This document shows, in pieces, positions 1 to 5,121 of a stretch of DNA of 5,121 bases. Every line of letters starts with the position of its first letter. Positions within the stretch are counted from its first letter, which is position 1. A program made the position numbers and the translations under genes. The notes beneath the pieces were generated by a model. It saw only the letters and a list, made by a program, of their open reading frames with translations, was not told where the DNA came from and ran no database searches. Source of the DNA: Bacillota bacterium (lineage in GTDB: Bacteria; Bacillota; Limnochordia; Darwinibacteriales; Darwinibacteriaceae); NCBI GenBank assembly GCA_012799115.1, contig JAAZLY010000134.1, forward strand, positions 1-5,121, given 5' to 3'.

Positions 1-15
1 CGTTGTGGAAATAGC

Positions 16-69
16 AATGCCTCTGCGATACCGATGAACAGGTATTTACAGAGGCATTTTCACTTTTTT
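16..69 (+). terminator. Intrinsic terminator of an upstream gene lying outside the window
   Basis: The arms AATGCCTCTG (16-25) and CAGAGGCATT (49-58) form a perfect 10-bp stem. An upper 5-bp stem ATACC (28-32) / GGTAT (41-45) closes an 8-base loop, with a small internal loop between the two stems. T-runs follow at 57-60 and 64-69. The T-rich side lies only on the + strand, so it should stop transcription coming from the left and insulate rodA. A stop codon for the upstream gene may lie at 12-14 or 35-37, but too little sequence is present to choose. The branched stem could also be a regulatory RNA element, though nothing else supports that. Confidence 0.7.
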
Positions 70-134
70 ACTGTAAAAGTCAAGATTATAACAGAGAGGA
101 AAATGGGGGTCAACTCCTTTTGGACTAGTTTATC

Positions 135-163
135 TAGGAAAAAACCTAAAAACCTTGTATAAT
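135..163 (+). promoter_or_regulatory. Probable rodA promoter with operator-like dyad
   Basis: A consensus -10 hexamer TATAAT lies at 158-163, preceded directly by TTG. No good -35 box sits 16-18 bases upstream; the bases there read TAGGAA. That position is instead covered by a dyad, TAGG-N6-CCTA (135-148), and by a perfect tandem 8-mer, AAAAACCT twice (140-155). The predicted transcription start is near 170, which places it right at the Shine-Dalgarno of rodA. The -10 box is seen directly; that the dyad binds a regulator replacing the -35 contact is inference. Confidence 0.5.
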
Positions 164-182
164 AGTATCAGGAGTGAGATTT

Positions 183-1319
183 GTGAGAATACCTCGTCGC
201 TACTGGCGCAATCTAGATTGGCCGTTAATTCTTGCTGTTATTGCCTTAACTGTTATTGGTCTTGTCGTTATCTATTCAGCATCCTATTCGCAACTCCTTG
301 CCGCAGGCATGAGTCCCTGGTACTATGTCCAGCGACAACTGATTGCCTTTGGTCTAGGTCTTGTTGCCGCGGTTGTCATTGTATCCCTCGATTACAGAGC
401 ATGGGCCCGTTGGTCGAGGGTTATCTACATCACCGCCATGTCGCTTCTAGGGATAGTACTCTTTCTAGGCAAGGCTGTCTTTGGCTCACAGCGCTGGGTC
501 AGACTTGGACCACTTAACTTGCAGCCCTCCGAACTAGCCAAGATTGCGCTGGTCTTAGTCCTTGCCAAGTTCTTCGAGAAGGAGGAGAATGCCCTCAGCC
601 TCCAAGGAGTAGCCAAGGCCTTTGCCCTGGTGCTGGTTCCTATGGGTCTGATCCTCCTACAGCCAGATCTAGGTACGGCAGCCATTTTTATCGGTCTGTT
701 CTTTACCATGTGGTACGTAGGTAACGGCAGGACAAAGCATATCATCATCGCAGGCGTTGTTCTTGTTGTCGGTTCATTAGCAGTCATTGTCATATCTCTT
801 CAGGGCTGGGTTAGCATCATCAAGCCATATCAGCTTACTCGAATCCTGGTTTTCCTCGATCCCTATTCGGATCCGAGTGGTGCAGGTTGGAACATCATTC
901 AGTCCATTATTGCCGTCGGTTCCGGAGGTTTTTTTGGCAAGGGAGTATTAAATGGAACCCAAAGTTCACTCCACTTCCTACCGGCGAATCACACCGACTT
1001 TGTCTTCTCAGTTGTGGCTGAAGAATTCGGTTTTCTTGGCTCTGTTGTCGTTCTAGCACTGTATGTCTTTATGCTGTGGCGAGGGTTGCGGATCGCAGCC
1101 TTAGCAAAAGACACCTACGGCACACTCTTGGCAACAGGTGCTACCGGCATCTTCTTTTTCCACCTGATTATCAATGTGGGAATGACCCTTGGCTTCATGC
1201 CCATCACTGGCCTGCCCCTACCATTTATCACAGCTGGAGGTAGTATCACCCTCACAAGTCTAATGGCTGTAGCCATCATCCTCAATGTAGGTCTGAGAAG
1301 GAGTAAAATCATGTTTTAA
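183..1319 (+). CDS. rodA: RodA, SEDS-family peptidoglycan glycosyltransferase
   Basis: This is an integral membrane protein of the SEDS family (RodA/FtsW/SpoVE). RodA polymerises lipid II into glycan strands during lateral wall growth, working with a class B penicillin-binding protein. About ten hydrophobic segments are visible. Family motifs, numbered from GTG 183, are GSQRWVRLG (101-109, with the conserved Trp105), LQPSELAKIAL (113-123), QPDLGTA (160-166), GSGGFFGKG (246-254) and LPANHTDF (266-273, whose Asp272 corresponds to the catalytically required Asp of SEDS proteins). The C-terminus NVGLRRSKIMF and the HTDF region fit RodA better than FtsW, and no division genes lie nearby. GTG 183 is preferred because AGGAG (170-174) lies 8 bases before it; the alternative GTG 174 has no upstream Shine-Dalgarno and would add three residues. 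The product is 378 residues, normal for RodA. The gene appears to be monocistronic. Its last 60 bases overlap the end of the opposite-strand gene. Confidence 0.93.
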   Translation: MRIPRRYWRNLDWPLILAVIALTVIGLVVIYSASYSQLLAAGMSPWYYVQRQLIAFGLGLVAAVVIVSLDYRAWARWSRVIYITAMSLLGIVLFLGKAVFGSQRWVRLGPLNLQPSELAKIALVLVLAKFFEKEENALSLQGVAKAFALVLVPMGLILLQPDLGTAAIFIGLFFTMWYVGNGRTKHIIIAGVVLVVGSLAVIVISLQGWVSIIKPYQLTRILVFLDPYSDPSGAGWNIIQSIIAVGSGGFFGKGVLNGTQSSLHFLPANHTDFVFSVVAEEFGFLGSVVVLALYVFMLWRGLRIAALAKDTYGTLLATGATGIFFFHLIINVGMTLGFMPITGLPLPFITAGGSITLTSLMAVAIILNVGLRRSKIMF

Positions 1320-3407
1320 CTCCAAGGCCAACAGGAGCAAGGTAGAAGAGGCGAAACTGAGACAGGTAGCCGCGGCCACCACTCCTGAATCGTTGAATGC
1401 GAATGCTGACGTAGAACCAATGACCACACCCACAATGCCTTTGGCAATCAGGGGGTGGTTTTTCTTTAGCCAAGCAATGTACTTTGAAGGCCAAATGAGG
1501 GAAGCTCCCATTCCCACTAGTGCCACAATCAAGGCATTACTCCACATGCTGTAGCGCAGGAGCCTCATGTTCATCGCCAACTTACGGGTGATAATCAAGT
1601 AGATGGCAGTTAGACCGTCCCTGCGGACAAGTTCGACTGTCTGACCAATATGGGATTGTTCTCCCCCTGGATTATTGCTGTCGGTGAGCATCAGACCACC
1701 AAGGACTAAGACTGTAAGAATGGCCAAGAACATGATAGTACGAAACCTGACTTTTCTTTCTCCAAGAGCGAGCCAAGTTGAGCCAAACCCAAGGACGCAA
1801 CTAATCGCACCGCCCACATTTGTTCCGAGGGACGGAGCCCCAACAAGATAGGTTAATCCTGCGAAGGCCAGGCCGCCCAGAATGCCCCTTCCCTTGACGG
1901 ACATCTGCCTTACTTCAACAATGACGGACCAGCCCATAATCGCAGACCCAATCAACACTCCCATATACTCATTGCCAAGTCCATAGAACCTTGCTCCCCC
2001 CACAGGGTCATAGCCTAAGAAGGAGTAGCGCATCAGCCAGCTTCCAAAAAGCACATCGCCAGCGATGGCCAGGGTAGTACTGAGCGTAATGAAGCCCACA
2101 GAAGGCAAGGATGAAGTTCCCTTGTATTTGAGTACACCAATCCCAATCAGAAGCAGGATAACCAAGAGTGGAGATAGGCCCCAGAGTAAGAGTCCGAGGG
2201 GCATCGCCATGAGCAGTAGCAGTGTGAACTGCAAAGCAAGCACGATCCAGGTCGGACGGTGCGCAGGCGCTATCAGCGCAATTAAGACCGCGGCATAAAC
2301 AAGGATCTGCGCAATGACTAGGGCCCGCAAGACCTGTCCCCTGTGACCAAAGAGAACACCTATTTTCGCCGCCATGGTTTCCAGCCAGACCAAGCTTTCC
2401 TTCTCGCTCTGGGCTTGAATGGATACAGACCTCCCAATAAAGGGCTGGTCATGTTCTGTGCCCAAGAGCTCAAGCATGGTTGGGGCAATGTCCATGTTCG
2501 TAATGAGGCCAGGCCAGCGCGTAGTTCCAGAGATCAGAAGACCTGCATCTAAGCCCCAGCACAAGACGGGTGTGAGCCAATATCCTGCACGGGCGGCCTG
2601 CTGCGATGGATAGGGGCTTACAAGCCAAACAGCTCTTCTTGGTTTCGAGTCCTCCTCCACAATGGTAGCCAGAAAATCCCGAGCCTCAGCAAAAATAACC
2701 CTACGCATAGCCTCCTGTTGGCTTGGCACGAGCTGCCCTTGATATTGGTCAAAACGAAAGGGGTCCCCTAGATCCACAATGATGAGTTTTTCTTCGGCTG
2801 CCAAGACTTCCTGTGCCAAGGTAGCGTAATCGGTGCGAAGACCATAAGGAAAGCTAGCGTCGAAAAGCGTCAATTCCTCTCCAATACTCCCCTCCCATAC
2901 CCTCCCCCACTCGTCCATACCAACAAGGGCGGACCAGGCCACGGGATCGTGGGTGTCACTATTACCTAGAACCCGTAGTGGTAGCCCTGCCTCTGCAAGT
3001 GCGGTCCCGAGTGCCCCTGGCTCAATCTTGTAGCTTACTGTTTGAGCAGCCTGTATTTGCGCGATCCGGGGCTGTACAATCTCTGTTGGTTCAAGGCCTG
3101 TATGGCGCATATAGAGATCTTTACCACCCGCATCCCCCTGATAAAAAAGGGCGGCCCCTGCGAGCCCCATTGCGCGGGCACCTGCTCCAATGGAGAGATA
3201 CGCTGCCGTGAGGGGTTCGCCCCCTGCTACCCTCGTGTTTAGGAAACCCATTGCCCGGGGAGCTTTGAACTGTAGCTCTTGCGCAGCGTCCCAAGGAAGA
3301 CCGTGCCACAACACCAGGATAATTTGATCGACTTCACCATCCTGGGCGAGAGCCTGACCTCCAATCAAAGTGAGGCAGATCAATACCACCACAAACGATT
3401 TTCTCAT
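1260..3407 (-). CDS. Exported ALP-superfamily-like domain fused to about 11 membrane helices, function unknown
   Basis: I do not recognise a named gene. The 715-residue product starts with a signal peptide (hydrophobic 5-17, AxA site at 19-21). Residues 22-355 resemble an alkaline-phosphatase-superfamily fold: a first strand IILVLWHG (29-36), VDLGDP (211-216), strand VWLVSPYPS (260-268), LTPV (278-281) and TNMDIAPTMLELLG (303-316), a typical late motif of that superfamily. Usual metal ligands look absent: His35 stands where an Asp is expected, and SPYPS where Asp-His-Gly is expected. About 11 membrane helices follow (roughly 359-379, 386-408, 409-426, 435-456, 478-497, 507-522, 528-548, 556-574, 620-639, 655-671, 674-697). 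Basic loops (498-507, 550-556, 641-656) place the C-terminus inside, with the N-terminal domain outside. Polar motifs GARFYGLGNEYMG (471-483), DSNNPGGEQSHIG (576-588) and NDSG (672-675) fall on the outer face. Its ATG overlaps the glycosyltransferase stop (ATGA, 3404-3407), and GAGGG lies 9 bases upstream, so translation is probably coupled. The role is probably envelope glycan handling, by inference only. Confidence 0.8.
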   Translation of the reverse strand: MRKSFVVVLICLTLIGGQALAQDGEVDQIILVLWHGLPWDAAQELQFKAPRAMGFLNTRVAGGEPLTAAYLSIGAGARAMGLAGAALFYQGDAGGKDLYMRHTGLEPTEIVQPRIAQIQAAQTVSYKIEPGALGTALAEAGLPLRVLGNSDTHDPVAWSALVGMDEWGRVWEGSIGEELTLFDASFPYGLRTDYATLAQEVLAAEEKLIIVDLGDPFRFDQYQGQLVPSQQEAMRRVIFAEARDFLATIVEEDSKPRRAVWLVSPYPSQQAARAGYWLTPVLCWGLDAGLLISGTTRWPGLITNMDIAPTMLELLGTEHDQPFIGRSVSIQAQSEKESLVWLETMAAKIGVLFGHRGQVLRALVIAQILVYAAVLIALIAPAHRPTWIVLALQFTLLLLMAMPLGLLLWGLSPLLVILLLIGIGVLKYKGTSSLPSVGFITLSTTLAIAGDVLFGSWLMRYSFLGYDPVGGARFYGLGNEYMGVLIGSAIMGWSVIVEVRQMSVKGRGILGGLAFAGLTYLVGAPSLGTNVGGAISCVLGFGSTWLALGERKVRFRTIMFLAILTVLVLGGLMLTDSNNPGGEQSHIGQTVELVRRDGLTAIYLIITRKLAMNMRLLRYSMWSNALIVALVGMGASLIWPSKYIAWLKKNHPLIAKGIVGVVIGSTSAFAFNDSGVVAAATCLSFASSTLLLLALELKHDFTPSQTYIEDDGYSH

Positions 3408-4498
3408 GTCAAAAGACCCTCATAGAGAGCTCTTGTACAGCGTACCATACGATCCTCTCCAAAGTACGTTTCAACGTGGTGGCGATTGAACTCTCCCATA
3501 GCCCGGGCCTTCTCTGGTGCCTTAAGAACATGAAGGAGGGCGGCAGCCAAATCAGGGGCACTGCCAGGCAAGACTAATTGTCCACTCTTGCCTGGCACGA
3601 TAGCTTCACGTAGGGATGGGAGATCAGAGACAACAACGGGCAAGCGACTGGCCATTGCTTCCAAGACACTGAGGTTGAAGCCCTCACTGAAACTCGGAAG
3701 GGCAAAGCAATCCCAGCCAACCATGAGGGACGGAACATCATCTCGCCAGCCGAGAAACCTCACTTTGTCTCCTAGACCCAAACCATGGGCGTATTGCTCG
3801 AGCCTATGACGTTCTGGTCCGTCTCCTACAATAACCAGGTGTACTTGGGGCATGATGCGCACAATCAAAGACATGGCTTCCAGGAGCGTAGCCATTCCCT
3901 TGCTGGGAATCAAGCGGGCGACAGTACCTATGACTTTGCAATCGGGGTCCAGTCCGAGGGATGCCCGGGATACATCGATGGGATAGTCGCCAAATCGAGC
4001 TGAGGCAATCCCGTTATGAATCGTCAATACCTTACGCTCAGGTGCAAAGCGTACGATCTGTGAACGCACGGTATCGGAAACGCTGATGATCGTATCCATG
4101 CTATTGAACATCCAGCGTTGCACCCTGTCGCTGATCCACTGGGTGAACTTGGACGAACTCTGGGGCAGAGCATTGTGGGCGGTGAACACGAAACCAGTGT
4201 GGCGCGTGGGAGTCAGGGCTAGGGCAGTGACTAGGGCCGCCTTAAGACCATGGGCGTGCACTACGTTCGCCTTCTCCTGGCGTAAGAATCGTCTGAGCTT
4301 GCTCGTAGCAGTAAGGTCGCGTTTAGGATGTAAGCCGTCCACTAGATCCAAAGCCACAAACCGCCTTGTCCCAGCCCATTCCTGGAGGTCAGGCGGTGCT
4401 ACTACCACGATCTCCAGATCAGGAATTCCCTTCAGCAACTGTTCTAGATGCTGCAAGATGCCTCCCTCAGCGGGACGAACAACCCAAACTATCTTCAT
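3404..4498 (-). CDS. GT4-family (GT-B fold) glycosyltransferase
   Basis: This is a retaining, nucleotide-sugar-dependent glycosyltransferase of CAZy family GT4, expected in the cytoplasm or at the inner membrane face. Numbered from ATG 4498 (364 residues, typical for the family), the N-terminal acceptor domain shows PAEGG (9-13, the glycine loop), VHAHG (80-84), TAHN (106-109) and SVSD (139-142). The C-terminal donor domain shows IHNGI (160-164), GTVARLIPSKG (191-201, with phosphate-contacting Arg195 and Lys200), VGDGP (224-228) and the EX7E motif in SEGFNLSVLEAMA (271-283, Glu272 and Glu280). No membrane helix is apparent. ATG 4498 is preferred because a G6 tract (4506-4511) lies 7 bases upstream as a Shine-Dalgarno; a TTG at 4534 in the same frame has none and would add a polar 12-residue leader. 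It is the first gene of a two-gene operon and overlaps the membrane-protein gene by ATGA. Donor and acceptor cannot be told from the sequence. The pairing suggests a surface or lipid-linked glycan. Confidence 0.9.
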   Translation of the reverse strand: MKIVWVVRPAEGGILQHLEQLLKGIPDLEIVVVAPPDLQEWAGTRRFVALDLVDGLHPKRDLTATSKLRRFLRQEKANVVHAHGLKAALVTALALTPTRHTGFVFTAHNALPQSSSKFTQWISDRVQRWMFNSMDTIISVSDTVRSQIVRFAPERKVLTIHNGIASARFGDYPIDVSRASLGLDPDCKVIGTVARLIPSKGMATLLEAMSLIVRIMPQVHLVIVGDGPERHRLEQYAHGLGLGDKVRFLGWRDDVPSLMVGWDCFALPSFSEGFNLSVLEAMASRLPVVVSDLPSLREAIVPGKSGQLVLPGSAPDLAAALLHVLKAPEKARAMGEFNRHHVETYFGEDRMVRCTRALYEGLLT

Positions 4499-4520
4499 AC
4501 AACTGCCCCCCTTGTCTTCA

Positions 4521-4548
4521 CTTATTCTGGACAAAATTAATTAATCAA
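4521..4548 (-). promoter_or_regulatory. Candidate promoter of the glycosyltransferase/membrane-protein operon
   Basis: Reading the minus strand, TTGATT (4548-4543) could serve as a -35 box, and AATAAG (4526-4521), 16 bases further on, as a -10 box. Each matches the sigma-A consensus at four of six positions. Transcription would begin near 4514, leaving a leader of about 15 bases that includes the G-rich Shine-Dalgarno. A perfect palindrome ATTAATTAAT (4536-4545) overlaps the -35 side and could be an operator or simply an AT-rich spacer. The match is modest, so this is tentative. Confidence 0.35.
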
Positions 4549-4555
4549 TACGGGG

Positions 4556-4576
4556 TATGCTAGAAGCAGAAAGGAG
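4556..4576 (+). promoter_or_regulatory. Start-deciding Shine-Dalgarno and possible -10 box of the small membrane protein gene
   Basis: AAAGGAG (4570-4576) is a strong ribosome binding site lying 7 bases before GTG 4584, and so fixes the start there. The in-frame ATG at 4557 has no site at a usable distance. TATGCT (4556-4561) matches the -10 consensus at four of six positions and would give a start near 4568, directly before the Shine-Dalgarno. No convincing -35 box lies at 16-18 bases. The binding site is well supported; the -10 is weak. Confidence 0.5.
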
Positions 4577-4583
4577 CGATCTT

Positions 4584-4988
4584 GTGCGGCGTGCGATCTT
4601 TGTTTTTCTTGTCGTAGTGGGGATCTTGGCCCTTGGTCTGCGGTTTTTCCTTACTGAACGACTAAGCAGCGAGAGCCCCCCCGGTCTAGAGATGCAATTA
4701 GTGGAATACAGTACCCCAAGTTCACCTATGGCGCAGCTACAAGGCTCTGTCGATGATCTGTCCAGAGCTGCTTTGCAGGGGCAATGGACGCAAGCGTCCT
4801 TGTCACTGCAACAAGTCGAAGAGGCTTGGAAGATGCTGGTGCCCGATAATAGCCAGGGTCTAGAAACGGAAAGAGAAATCGAGCTTACCATTCAAAACCT
4901 CTACTACAATGTTTGGAAGCAAGATGAACAGGCGGTTTTGGCCACAGCACAAAAGCTAACCCTGCTTCTAGAAGGGTTAGTGAGTTAG
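4584..4988 (+). CDS. Small single-pass membrane protein, DUF4363-like
   Basis: The product has 134 residues when started at GTG 4584, chosen for the AAAGGAG site 7 bases upstream. It has a short basic N-terminus (MRRA), one membrane helix (about 4-23), then an extracytoplasmic part of a Ser/Pro-rich linker (28-50) and two long amphipathic helices (about 53-84 and 93-132). Two tryptophans spaced as in W-x13-W (Trp68 and Trp82), in the helix with QWTQASLSLQQVEEAWK, followed by a helix ending in a Leu-rich stretch, resemble the Bacillota family DUF4363, whose members are short, membrane-anchored and of unknown function. The basic N-terminus and single helix suggest an N-in, C-out anchor; the AxA-type signal peptidase site is not clear. 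It stands alone between a divergent promoter region and a terminator. DUF4363 genes often sit near DUF421 genes, but none is visible here. The family call is from memory of its pattern and is moderate only. Confidence 0.75.
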   Translation: MRRAIFVFLVVVGILALGLRFFLTERLSSESPPGLEMQLVEYSTPSSPMAQLQGSVDDLSRAALQGQWTQASLSLQQVEEAWKMLVPDNSQGLETEREIELTIQNLYYNVWKQDEQAVLATAQKLTLLLEGLVS

Positions 4989-5026
4989 AAAAGGGGAGCG
5001 ACCCGATCTGCTCCCCTTTTCTAACT
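4983..5026. terminator. Bidirectional intrinsic terminator between convergent genes
   Basis: Bases 4983-4999 and 5010-5026 are exact reverse complements (17 bp), closing a 10-base loop. The core is GGGGAGC / GCTCCCC, flanked by A4 on one side and T4 on the other, so each strand reads a GC-rich stem followed by TTTTCTAACT. It can therefore stop transcription from both sides. The left arm begins within the final codons of the small membrane protein gene, whose TAG stop (4986-4988) lies in the stem. It also serves the probable convergent gene that ends at 5030. Confidence 0.88.
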
Positions 5027-5029
5027 TAT

Positions 5030-5121
5030 CTATTGTGGCTTTTCTGGATTACTGCTTTGCTGACGATTCATCCGTTTGGCTTGCCCTTGCTGAGCCTGTC
5101 GCTCCTGCTTGTGTTGTTGCA
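5030..5121 (-). CDS. Probable 3' end of a convergent gene with a Gln-rich basic tail (partial)
   Basis: On the minus strand one frame is open from the window edge to a TAG at 5032-5030, giving 29 residues that are very polar and rich in Gln, Lys and Arg (it includes QQHKQERQAQQGQAKR and ends in NPEKPQ). This looks like a disordered C-terminal tail. The stop sits 4 bases from the bidirectional terminator, where a convergent gene end is expected. The other two minus-strand frames also stay open for 17 and 23 codons, so the frame choice rests on composition and on stop placement. No function can be given. The gene's body lies beyond the window. Confidence 0.5.
   Translation of the reverse strand, partial: QQHKQERQAQQGQAKRMNRQQSSNPEKPQ

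Noticed and set aside
16..58. The hairpin as a riboswitch or other leader element for rodA
   Set aside because: A simple stem with a T-run, over 100 bases upstream of the rodA -10 box, is explained by termination of the preceding gene.
1..162. A plus-strand frame open from the edge to TAA at 160-162, with an ATG at 34
   Set aside because: It runs through the terminator hairpin and the promoter, has no Shine-Dalgarno at the ATG, and its translation is low-complexity with no recognisable feature.
174..182. GTG 174 as the rodA start
   Set aside because: It overlaps the Shine-Dalgarno of GTG 183 and has none of its own; it is kept only as a leaderless alternative in the findings.
183..1319. FtsW or SpoVE instead of RodA
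   Set aside because: The HTDF region and C-terminus fit RodA better, the gene is monocistronic, and no murein-precursor or division genes lie nearby; a phylogeny would settle it.
2978..3309. Several open frames of 60-80 codons on both strands inside the membrane-protein gene
   Set aside because: They lie over the exported domain, have no ribosome sites and show Arg/Pro/Cys-rich shadow composition.
4499..4534. TTG 4534 as the glycosyltransferase start
   Set aside because: It has no Shine-Dalgarno, and the added 12 residues precede the family-typical first strand; they encode the G-rich ribosome site itself.
4086..4544. A 152-codon plus-strand open frame antisense to the glycosyltransferase
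   Set aside because: It covers the conserved GT4 N-terminal domain in reverse, has Trp/Arg-rich shadow composition and lacks a Shine-Dalgarno.
4557..4583. ATG 4557 as the start of the small membrane protein
   Set aside because: It has no usable Shine-Dalgarno, and the frame between 4557 and 4583 contains the AAAGGAG site of GTG 4584.
1..5121. CRISPR array, insertion sequence, tRNA/rRNA or phage elements
   Set aside because: No regularly spaced repeats, terminal inverted repeats, transposase motifs or structured RNA genes were seen on either strand.

Overview
The window looks like a chromosomal segment of a spore-former-like, Gram-positive bacterium (Bacillota; Clostridia or a related deep class). 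The evidence is strong purine-rich Shine-Dalgarno sites before GTG starts, T-rich intrinsic terminators, a RodA with the low-GC Gram-positive type of C-terminus, and a small membrane protein resembling the Bacillota family DUF4363. The assignment is made from protein style only, since no rRNA or other marker gene is present. No mobile element, CRISPR array, tRNA or rRNA is visible.

Layout from left to right. Bases 1-60 hold a hairpin plus T-run that should end a transcript entering from the left. A short spacer with a good -10 box and an operator-like dyad follows. The SEDS glycosyltransferase gene rodA is next (+ strand, about 183-1319). It converges, with a 60-base tail-to-tail coding overlap, on a two-gene minus-strand operon. 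In transcription order that operon is a GT4 (GT-B fold) glycosyltransferase (4498 to 3404), then, overlapping by ATGA, a 715-residue exported and polytopic membrane protein (3407 to 1260). The membrane protein has an N-terminal alkaline-phosphatase-superfamily-like domain that seems to lack the usual metal ligands, followed by about 11 membrane helices. An 85-base divergent region separates this operon from a 134-residue single-pass membrane protein (4584-4988, +). A perfect 17-bp palindromic terminator follows that gene, and the last about 90 bases probably carry the 3' end of a convergent minus-strand gene with a Gln-rich tail.

Functionally, RodA polymerises peptidoglycan for the lateral wall. 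The GT4/membrane-protein pair is translationally coupled and reads as a small envelope-glycan module: a cytoplasmic enzyme that adds a sugar to a carrier or acceptor, and a membrane partner with a large outer-face domain and conserved-looking polar motifs on the outer side. That partner is the least explained and most interesting object in the window. Its function cannot be assigned from sequence alone.

In three genes the longest open frame is probably not the real start. Shine-Dalgarno placement moves rodA to GTG 183, the glycosyltransferase to ATG 4498 and the small membrane protein to GTG 4584.
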